A stretch of DNA of 6,656 nucleotides from Moraxellaceae bacterium UBA2032 (GTDB taxonomy: Bacteria > Pseudomonadota > Gammaproteobacteria > Pseudomonadales > Moraxellaceae): positions 13,595 through 20,250 of the forward strand of contig DDBM01000280.1 of assembly GCA_002333125.1 (NCBI GenBank). Direction: 5' to 3'. A program made the translations under genes and the position numbers. How positions within the stretch are numbered: the first letter of the stretch is position 1; the number at the start of each line of letters is the position of its first letter. This document shows positions 1 to 5,726 of the stretch, piece by piece. Below the pieces are notes generated by a model. That model was given only the letters and a program-made list of their open reading frames with translations, made no database searches and was not told the DNA's origin.

Positions 1-95
1 GTTGCTCCTTGTGAATGTACAAAAGATATTGAGTGTTTTACGTTTTTTTTAAAGCCCTATGTATAGTAGAATTGTTACCAATCGTTTTTTTGTCC

Positions 96-125
96 AAAAA
101 AAAGATGCCCTAAAGCATCTTTTTT
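96..125 (-). terminator. Rho-independent terminator of the DUF475 gene, probably bidirectional
   Basis: A perfect GATGC/GCATC stem (104-108 with 115-119) surrounds a six-base CCTAAA loop. It is flanked by eight A on the left and six T on the right, so the A/T tracts extend the stem and give a U tract on either strand. It lies about 20 bases past the stop codon of the minus-strand membrane-protein gene, where a terminator is expected. Because it also works on the plus strand, it could end a convergent gene lying left of the window. Confidence 0.85.
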
Positions 126-145
126 AAATAAAAACCGTTACAAAA

Positions 146-1213
146 TCAAGCGGTTTCTAGTTTTTTATGGCGAATAGATGATAATACTGCCCAAGCAATA
201 AATGCCACACCAATTAAGCCTGTAACCACTTCAGGCACATGCACACCTGTACCGCTAAATAACATAATCAGTGCTAATGCACCAATCGCATAATGCGCAC
301 CATGCTCAAGGTAGATATAAGCTTCCAACGTACCTTTTTCAACTAGATAAATGGTCATTGAACGCACAAACATCGCGCCAATCGCTAAGCCTAACATAAT
401 AACAACTACATCATTGGTAATTGCAAACGCACCAATGACACCATCAAAACTGAACGAAGCATCTAAGACTTCTAAATATAAAAAGCCGCCAATGCCTGCT
501 TTAACGATACTTCCAGAAACAGCAGAAGATGGTTTCTCGTCTTCCTCTTCATCGCTATTACCACTTTCTAATAAGTGGCCTAAGGCTTTTACACCAACAT
601 ACACCACAATACCCCAAATACCCGCAAGCGTTACCACTAACTTGGTTTCACCTTCAACAGCACTGACCATAACTAACAGCGCAATCAAGGAAATAAAGAC
701 CGACATGGCAGGCACATTCGCCAAATTAGCCAGCTTATGCTCTAGCCAATGAAACCAATGTGTGTCTTTTTCATCATCAAATAAAAAGTTCAAAAACACT
801 AACAGTAAGAACAAACCACCAAATGCAGCAATTTCGGCATGATGAGCCATGAGTTTTTCAGAGTACGATTTAGGGTCATTTAATGCCAATTTAGCCACTT
901 CAATCATGCTCATATCGGCAGTAACACCTACAATCAGCAAAGGAAAGACTAAACGCATACCAAACACAGCCACTAAAATACCGACTGTTAAAAAGATAGT
1001 TTTCCAAAAATGATCCCAATGGCGCAAGACAGAGGCATTAACAACGGCATTATCAAAAGATAAGGAGACTTCCATTACGGCTAAAATAGCAGTAATTAAT
1101 AACACCTTAAACATGTTATTAATACCTGCCTCTGCACCATGACTAAAGCCCCACCAAGCAGACAAACCTAGACATATAAAGGTAAAAATAAAAGAAAATC
1201 GAAAATGTTGCAC
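146..1213 (-). CDS. DUF475 family (TerC-like) integral membrane protein
   Basis: A 355-residue polytopic inner-membrane protein that I recognise as DUF475, a relative of the TerC/Alx group. Hydrophobic segments lie near residues 7-25, 35-58, 71-98, 128-146, 168-186, 191-212, 240-290 and 308-346. Two similar acidic membrane motifs mark an internal pseudo-repeat: E48-V-S-L-S-F-D54-N55 and E248-V-L-D251 followed by F-S-F-D257-G258. Related proteins carry such acidic residues in membrane helices and some TerC relatives export manganese, but the substrate here is unknown. An acidic loop (residues 221-226) separates the halves. The start is GTG (1211-1213), supported by AGGAA eight bases upstream and by an N-terminus running straight into the first membrane segment. 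The gene is alone on its strand, divergent from the kinase. The family call is firm; transport is inference. Confidence 0.9.
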   Translation of the reverse strand: MQHFRFSFIFTFICLGLSAWWGFSHGAEAGINNMFKVLLITAILAVMEVSLSFDNAVVNASVLRHWDHFWKTIFLTVGILVAVFGMRLVFPLLIVGVTADMSMIEVAKLALNDPKSYSEKLMAHHAEIAAFGGLFLLLVFLNFLFDDEKDTHWFHWLEHKLANLANVPAMSVFISLIALLVMVSAVEGETKLVVTLAGIWGIVVYVGVKALGHLLESGNSDEEEDEKPSSAVSGSIVKAGIGGFLYLEVLDASFSFDGVIGAFAITNDVVVIMLGLAIGAMFVRSMTIYLVEKGTLEAYIYLEHGAHYAIGALALIMLFSGTGVHVPEVVTGLIGVAFIAWAVLSSIRHKKLETA

Positions 1214-1246
1214 TGTTGCCGTTCCTGATTTAATTTAAAGTGCGTA

Positions 1247-1275
1247 ATAATAGCGTGTATTGCTAAAAATATCGC
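1247..1275 (-). promoter_or_regulatory. Possible promoter of the DUF475 gene
   Basis: Read on the minus strand, TATTAT (1252-1247) is a good -10 box. A 17-base spacer leads to GCGATA (1275-1270), which matches only half of the -35 consensus. Transcription would begin about 27 bases before the GTG start, leaving room for the AGGAA ribosome binding site near 1222-1226. The -35 is weak, so this is a candidate only. Confidence 0.3.
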
Positions 1276-1333
1276 TGTTTATTCATGTAACGATTAAAAT
1301 TTAGCCTACCACTTAACTATCAAGAATCCTCTG

Positions 1334-1420
1334 CTATTTACTAAAATCGCGACCTTTAAAGATACTCGCGCCTAAACGTACTTTAAATGGCGGTGTCATG
1401 TAAAAGATACTCATACTCAT
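1334..1420 (-). CDS. Possible 28-residue micro-ORF upstream of the DUF475 gene
   Basis: On the minus strand an ATG at 1420 opens 28 codons ending in TAG. A second ATG (1399) would give 21 residues. The C-terminal part, PFKVRLGASIFKGRDFSK, is basic and amphipathic-looking. It uses the same common codons as the neighbouring genes and is less AT-rich than the sequence around it. No clear ribosome binding site precedes either ATG, and I do not recognise a family. It could be a small protein, a leader upstream of the DUF475 gene about 120 bases downstream, the decayed tail of a lost gene, or chance. Confidence 0.25.
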   Translation of the reverse strand: MSMSIFYMTPPFKVRLGASIFKGRDFSK

Positions 1421-1573
1421 TTGACGAACCACTCACAAGATGTCAGCATACAATGGCTTTTTTGGCAAAGTCATGCTAATAACATAAGCAGTTAAATATT
1501 TAGATATTAGACCGTATGATTAAGCCTGTTTTTAACAAAAATTAATTGAGCAACCGTATGAAGGAATATACAC

Positions 1574-1696
1574 ATGAAAAAATTGTTAGCCTGTACTCAA
1601 CACATTAATACATCTCGTAAAATAATAAATTGTCATAAAGTATGTCCAATTCAACACACAATAATTAATACCTTTTTATTGTGGATTCGCTCATGA
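1574..1696 (+). CDS. Small ORF (40 residues) overlapping the kinase start
   Basis: An ATG preceded by AAGGAA with seven bases of spacing is the best ribosome binding site in this part of the window. It opens a 40-codon frame rich in Cys and His: C7, H10, C20, H21, C24 and H28, with C20-H-x2-C24 at its core. The stop TGA (1694-1696) overlaps the kinase's ATG (1693-1695) as ATGA, the usual arrangement for translational coupling. The kinase itself has almost no ribosome binding site, so translating this frame may be what delivers ribosomes to it. I do not recognise the peptide. It could be a coupling leader, a small metal-binding partner of the kinase, or chance. The Cys/His pattern is suggestive only. 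Confidence 0.45.
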   Translation: MKKLLACTQHINTSRKIINCHKVCPIQHTIINTFLLWIRS

Positions 1697-4194
1697 ATTG
1701 TTTTTTATTAAGCACTATTAGCCCTGCCCCCCTAGGCTTTACTTACAAGCCTGCTGTGCTACGCAAAGATCTTTTAAGCCATGTTTTTGCCATTTACACA
1801 CAATCACCCGAAGATATTCTCGCCCTCATACCAACGCAACATGAGTCAATACAAGGGCTAATTATTTACCCTGCCGACCAATATCTATTGGAGCATATTA
1901 GCCCTCATTTTTGGAAAGTGGGCGTTTCTAACATGACAGAAGCGCATTTACAAAATTTAGTGTTGCCGCTATTAACTACCTTAGAACATTTGGTGGCTGC
2001 CCATGAGCAAAACATTGACTTACAACAGCGCATCAAGCGTATGAGCAATGATTTAGAACAAGTCAAAACTGACTATCATCGTGCAACTAACGCACTCGCT
2101 CAACAAGTACAACACTTAACCCTAGCCGAAACCAAATTACGCAGCAGCGAGTCTCAGCTCAAACATATTATTGATTTATTACCACAACAGATTTATGCCA
2201 TTGACCACAACAACACCATGTTGTTGGCAAATCAAGCTTATACCCAAGCACATAATCAACACATCGAAAATATTATTGGTCACCCGACCCAAAAAATTGC
2301 CCCTCAAGCAGATATTGATAGCGGCTGGTTTGCTACAGCACAACAAGCCAATGCCATGGTTAGACAACAACATAGTCGTATTGATATTCCCGAGCAAGAG
2401 TTAGCCACCATTCATGGCTCGCGCTTTTTTCATATTACTAAAATTCCCTTTAATTATGATTCACAAACAGAATGCTCTGGCGTACTGACTGTTGCTACCG
2501 ACATCACCTCACATAAAGAAACCGAAAAATCGTTTAAAGAATTAAATCATGATTTAGAAACCAGAGTACAAGCACGTACCGCCGAATTAGAACAAAGTAA
2601 TTTATATTTACAACAAGCAAAAACACAGGCCGAAGCCGCTAACGAGTCTAAAAGTTTATTTTTGGCGATGATGAGTCACGAAATTCGTACTCCCATGAAT
2701 GGTATTATTGGCATGATTGAGCTACTCAAAGAGACTCCGCTTGATGCCGAACAAACCAAAATGCTCAAAACAGTACGCGACTCATCATTTGTATTACTTA
2801 ATTTATTAGATGATATTTTAGATTTTTCTAAAATTGAGGCTGGACACTTAAAACTAGAAAAAGTGCCTTTTTCGTTAAGTGAATTGATTGAAAGTGTGAC
2901 CGAAACCTTAATACCTAATGCCACACAAAAACAAATAACGCTCAATTGTTTTATTAATCCGAGCATTCCCGATATTTTAGAGGGTGACCCTGTACGCTTA
3001 CGTCAAGTGCTGCTTAATTTAGCAAGTAATGCCATCAAATTTACCCAAGCCACTACCAAAAAAAGAGGACTGGTACAAATTCGCGCCGAAATACACTCTT
3101 TACACGCTAATGCGGTTGATGTGATATTTCAGGTTGAAGACGATGGTATTGGAATTGCGCCAGAGGCGATACATCAATTATTTCAGCCATTTACTCAAGC
3201 CGAAAGTTCTACAACACGTCATTTTGGCGGTACAGGTTTAGGCCTGTCTATTTGTCAACGCCTCGTGCAAATGATGGCAGGTTATATAGAAGTTAATAGC
3301 ACCGTTAATGTAGGCAGTTGTTTTAGCGTCTTTTTACGTTTGCCCATTAATCACAATGCTTATGCGATTCAAGCACATAAACTACTCGCCAAACAAACCG
3401 TGATTGCCGTGTTAAAACAAAGTCTATTACGACGTACTATTTGCAACTATATGCAGTTTTGGCAAATAGATTTTAAAATTGTTAATACCTTAAGTGATGC
3501 ATGTCAGCATATTGCTCAATTACCCAAAAGTAGCCTACCTGTCTTATTATTAGATACCGACTGGCCTCATCCACCACCCAGTTTATTACATATTCCCACA
3601 CTACTGCTAACACATCGCCAAGACAAAAACGCCGCCTTTGCTCAAGCCCCGCTAAGCAATAATCAATGGCGCGTTTGGACTTCTCCTTTACGGCGTAGTG
3701 ATTTATACAATGCATTATTAATAGCAACACATACGGATAATAATCAAACAGCACCTAATGCGTCTGCTTTACCTATTTCTAAAGCTGCCTCTGTGCTCAG
3801 TGTGACTGAAGCCGAGCAAAAAAATCTATTAATTTTAGTGGCTGAAGATAATCCTGTTAATCAAACGGTACTCAGCAAACAATTGGCGTATTTAGGCTAT
3901 ACCTGCGTCGTTGCCAACAATGGCTTAGAAGCCTTAACCTTATGGCATCAACATCGCTTTGCTTTAGTGATTACTGATTGTCACATGCCCGAAATGGACG
4001 GCTTTGAGTTAACTCAAAAAATTCGCTTACTAGAACAAAGCGACTCAAAACTTTGCCCCATTATTGCCTTTACTGCTAATGCACTCCGTGGCGAAACCGA
4101 ACGTTGTTTAAGTGCAGGTATGAATGATTATCTGTCTAAGCCGCTAGAAATACAGGCATTACACCGCACTTTACAAAAATGGCTACCTAACTAA
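1693..4194 (+). CDS. Soluble PAS-containing hybrid sensor histidine kinase/response regulator
   Basis: An 833-residue cytoplasmic hybrid kinase without membrane segments. Order, numbered from ATG 1693: an unrecognised alpha/beta-looking domain (about 1-100), a coiled coil (100-156), PAS (154-281), a linker helix (275-320), HisKA (321-388) with phospho-accepting H329 in [11 protein letters not shown], and HATPase (431-552). The HATPase shows N-box N442 and N446, G1 D484-x-G486-x-G, and G2 around GGTGLGL (512-518). Next comes a decayed receiver (567-680), then an intact one (714-833) with E718/D719, phospho-acceptor D762, T794 and K816-P. No HPt domain follows, so phosphate must pass to a separate HPt or regulator. 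ATG 1693 was chosen over the in-frame GTG at 1681 because of the ATGA overlap and a weak GGA before it; GTG 1681 has no ribosome binding site and would add four residues. Ligand and target are unknown. Confidence 0.9.
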   Translation: MNCFLLSTISPAPLGFTYKPAVLRKDLLSHVFAIYTQSPEDILALIPTQHESIQGLIIYPADQYLLEHISPHFWKVGVSNMTEAHLQNLVLPLLTTLEHLVAAHEQNIDLQQRIKRMSNDLEQVKTDYHRATNALAQQVQHLTLAETKLRSSESQLKHIIDLLPQQIYAIDHNNTMLLANQAYTQAHNQHIENIIGHPTQKIAPQADIDSGWFATAQQANAMVRQQHSRIDIPEQELATIHGSRFFHITKIPFNYDSQTECSGVLTVATDITSHKETEKSFKELNHDLETRVQARTAELEQSNLYLQQAKTQAEAANESKSLFLAMMSHEIRTPMNGIIGMIELLKETPLDAEQTKMLKTVRDSSFVLLNLLDDILDFSKIEAGHLKLEKVPFSLSELIESVTETLIPNATQKQITLNCFINPSIPDILEGDPVRLRQVLLNLASNAIKFTQATTKKRGLVQIRAEIHSLHANAVDVIFQVEDDGIGIAPEAIHQLFQPFTQAESSTTRHFGGTGLGLSICQRLVQMMAGYIEVNSTVNVGSCFSVFLRLPINHNAYAIQAHKLLAKQTVIAVLKQSLLRRTICNYMQFWQIDFKIVNTLSDACQHIAQLPKSSLPVLLLDTDWPHPPPSLLHIPTLLLTHRQDKNAAFAQAPLSNNQWRVWTSPLRRSDLYNALLIATHTDNNQTAPNASALPISKAASVLSVTEAEQKNLLILVAEDNPVNQTVLSKQLAYLGYTCVVANNGLEALTLWHQHRFALVITDCHMPEMDGFELTQKIRLLEQSDSKLCPIIAFTANALRGETERCLSAGMNDYLSKPLEIQALHRTLQKWLPN

Positions 4195-4216
4195 AATTTT
4201 GCTTTTTGCAGCAACC

Positions 4217-4316
4217 ACCGTTTATCTTCTTTTTTATACCGTTTATCCTTTGTGGCGCATAAGGTTAAGTTTTTGACAGCTTTCGCCAAGCAGATGCTCG
4301 TTTATTCGTCTAATAT
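4217..4316 (+). promoter_or_regulatory. Control region of phospholipase-like copy 1, with a pair of direct repeats 21 bp apart
   Basis: Two perfect ACCGTTTATC repeats (4217-4226 and 4238-4247) lie 21 bases apart start to start, two helical turns, as for an activator binding one face of DNA. A 27-base block follows (4252-4278, GTGGCG to TTGACA) that matches copy 2's block at 25 positions. The -10 candidate is TAATAT (4311-4316), inside a conserved GTCTA context. The distance from first repeat to -10 is 94 bases in both copies. TTGACA at 4273 is 32 bases from that -10, so it is probably not its -35. The region begins about 20 bases after the kinase stop codon, with no terminator between. Confidence 0.6.
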
Positions 4317-4437
4317 TCACACAAATAATACATATTATTACTTTTTTGGCGTTTTTTGGTTCACTAAACGCTCACTTTTTGACATTACGGTGCTTTAAAA
4401 GCATACCTTGTCATATTTTTCTTGTTGAGGTCATACC
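4317..4437 (+). promoter_or_regulatory. Long leader of copy 1, including its ribosome binding site
   Basis: About 120 bases lie between the conserved -10 box and ATG 4438, against 46 in copy 2. The extra stretch holds an AT-only inverted repeat (AATAATA/TATTATT, 4324-4339), a second TTGACA (4379-4384) without a good -10 partner, and a perfect TGCTTT-A-AAAGCA palindrome (4391-4403). The ribosome binding site is GAGG (4427-4430), seven bases before the ATG, which fixes 4438 as the true start. No recognised riboswitch is seen. Confidence 0.45.
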
Positions 4438-5474
4438 ATGAAAAACATAAGCAAACTCATTTGCGGCTTAACATTAGCGGCTTAACATTAGCGGCTGGCG
4501 TTGTAACACAGGCTCAAGCCTTTAGCCAAGAAACACACAAACGTATTGCAATTGATGCCGTCAACTATATGAAGGCTAACCCTAGCACCACCAATTATGC
4601 CAAATTATTAGCAGGCGCAACTAAGGCAGGCATGACCATTGACCAAATGGCTGCAACTTTAGGCCAAGGTGCTTATGATGTTGATGACTTTATGGATACT
4701 TATATTTGTGGTGCAACCACAGGTAACTGCCAAGTCGCTCCTGTTTGGGGTTTAGGCGCAGGGATTGTTAAATACACTTCTTATTGGCACTTTCAAAACC
4801 ATACTCAAGGTTCGGACGTACATGGTAACGACTTAGGTGGTTATAACTACCAAAAACTTACCGTTTGGGGCGCAATTGATAATATGGCGGCCACATGGTT
4901 ATACGGCGACTATTTAGACGATGGTAAAGGTGGTTTGACTGGCTGGTGGTGGAGCGATGGCACCAAATATAATAGCTACAATATCACCGAGAAAAACTAC
5001 CGTTTAGGTGGCTATTCGACCAACAAAATGTATCAAGATTTTGAAAATGCACCATTTCAACCTATCGACAACTTAGGTCAGTACTGGTTTCAACAATTTT
5101 TAGCTAACCCTACTGTGCAAACTTTAGGTTTTGTATTGCATACAACCGATTTACTACAACCACACCATGTTTGGACAACCTCTGACTTAAATCACTCAGG
5201 TTGGGAAGGTTGGGTAAATGATTACTACTATTCAGAAGGCCTCAATAGCTCGGCTTTAGTCACCACTGCCTTAAATGACTTAACCCCACTTTCGGCAACT
5301 GCTAGTGACATTCGCCCTTTGTTAACTCAAGGTGCAAACATTTCTTACTCTCAAGGTGGTATTGTGTTATCTAGCACCGACCATAATGACCGTAAAAATG
5401 TAGGCAAAATCGTTGTACCCCATGCTATTGCCATGGTAGTTCGTGTACTTAATCGTGCTGCCGAACGCTTTTAA
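4438..5474 (+). CDS. Secreted zinc phospholipase C / P1 nuclease-like protein, copy 1, frameshifted in its signal peptide
   Basis: From ATG 4438, with a good GAGG site, translation meets TAA at 4483 after 15 codons because of a 14-bp tandem duplication (4463-4496). Without one unit the gene reads as a 340-residue preprotein with a 23-residue signal peptide ending AQA, then FSQETHKR. The mature part (317 residues, from 4521) is intact. Candidate zinc ligands are H6, one of D53/D55/D56, H90, H207-x2-D210, H216 in DLLQPHH, and H225-x3-E229. This set and order resemble the zinc phospholipase C and S1/P1 nuclease superfamily, whose members cleave phospholipids or nucleic acids outside the cytoplasm; the substrate cannot be told here. 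C63 and C70 could form a disulfide. An in-frame TTG at 4422 keeps a frame open but has no ribosome binding site. The copy is either phase-off or a young pseudogene. Confidence 0.75.
4463..4496 (+). repeat. 14-bp tandem duplication in the signal-peptide codons of copy 1
   Basis: The unit GCGGCTTAACATTA occurs at 4463-4476 and again at 4477-4490, followed by a partial third copy, GCGGCT (4491-4496). The match is perfect. Fourteen is not a multiple of three, so each gain or loss of a unit shifts the frame. One unit gives a normal signal peptide aligned with copy 2; two units give a stop at 4483-4485. Copy 2 has no such repeat at the matching place. Confidence 0.95.
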
Positions 5475-5495
5475 GCCTTAGCACTAAAAAAAACT

Positions 5496-5523
5496 AAGCC
5501 CACTCTAAAAAGTGGGCTTTTTT
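5496..5523 (+). terminator. Rho-independent terminator after copy 1
   Basis: A perfect nine-pair stem, AAGCCCACT (5496-5504) with AGTGGGCTT (5511-5519), encloses a CTAAAA loop and runs into six T (5518-5523). It lies 21 bases past the stop codon of copy 1, so copies 1 and 2 should be separate transcripts. A run of A before the stem would also allow some termination from the other side. Confidence 0.92.
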
Positions 5524-5580
5524 ATGCCTATAAATACACAAACTTTTAATCATAAAAAGCCAAGCTCGTCACAAAATAAA

Positions 5581-5680
5581 GCCGTTTATCCCTCTTTAAA
5601 TACCGTTCATCTTAGTGGCGTATAAGGTTAAGTTTTTGTCATTTTTCCTCAACGTAATTGTCGAATTATTAGTCTATTAT
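5581..5680 (+). promoter_or_regulatory. Control region of phospholipase-like copy 2, with a pair of direct repeats 21 bp apart
   Basis: This is the duplicate of the region upstream of copy 1. GCCGTTTATC (5581-5590) and ACCGTTCATC (5602-5611) are again 21 bases apart. The 27-base block is at 5615-5641 (GTGGCG to TTGTCA) and the -10 candidate TATTAT at 5675-5680. Spacing from first repeat to -10 is 94 bases, as in copy 1, because a one-base loss is offset by a one-base gain between. No good -35 lies 17 bases before the -10, which suits activator dependence. The predicted leader is about 40 bases long. Confidence 0.6.
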
Positions 5681-5726
5681 TAACGCACTTAATACATAAA
5701 ACCAACACGCAATTTTGGGGTCTAGA

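Larger units (their letters stand above)
1214..1573. other. Divergent intergenic region between the DUF475 gene and the kinase operon
   Basis: These 360 bases separate two divergently read transcription units. They hold the likely minus-strand promoter, a possible minus-strand micro-ORF (1334-1420), a repeated AAAGATACTC (1358-1367 and 1403-1412) and a repeated ACCGTATGA (1511-1519 and 1553-1561). No RNA gene, terminator or mobile-element end was recognised. I see no convincing plus-strand promoter with both boxes in consensus. AT-rich sequence at 1490-1550 is the likeliest place for the one driving the kinase. Confidence 0.5.

Noticed and set aside
1..66. Frame open from the window edge to TAG at 64-66 (21 codons)
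   Set aside because: Too short to judge. It could be the end of a convergent gene served by the bidirectional terminator, but nothing in it is recognisable.
351..752. A 133-codon plus-strand frame
   Set aside because: It lies wholly antisense to the well-supported DUF475 gene, has no family resemblance and looks like a reverse-strand reading of hydrophobic codons.
1387..1479. A 30-codon plus-strand frame in the divergent gap
   Set aside because: No ribosome binding site, odd composition, and it overlaps the better-looking minus-strand micro-ORF.
1511..1561. ACCGTATGA repeated 42 bases apart before the small ORF
   Set aside because: A nine-base repeat in a gap of this size is expected fairly often by chance, and it does not match the ACCGTTTATC boxes well enough to claim a shared site.
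2179..3754. Several frames of 70-96 codons on both strands inside the kinase
   Set aside because: They overlap strongly conserved PAS, HisKA, HATPase and linker coding sequence and have no ribosome binding site or recognisable product.
4273..4278. Consensus TTGACA as a -35 box for copy 1
   Set aside because: No -10 lies 16-18 bases downstream, and the conserved -10 is 32 bases away. It is more likely part of the conserved 27-base block.
4422..4437. TTG 4422 as the start of copy 1
   Set aside because: It keeps the frame open, but the sequence before it has no ribosome binding site, and the real site (GAGG, 4427-4430) would lie inside the coding region. The extra N-terminus is also absent from copy 2. 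The downstream ISGLTLAAGVV could still act as a hydrophobic core, so weak use cannot be fully excluded.
5524..5625. A 33-codon ORF just after the copy 1 terminator
   Set aside because: It starts in the T tract of the terminator, has no ribosome binding site and runs through the conserved regulatory repeats.
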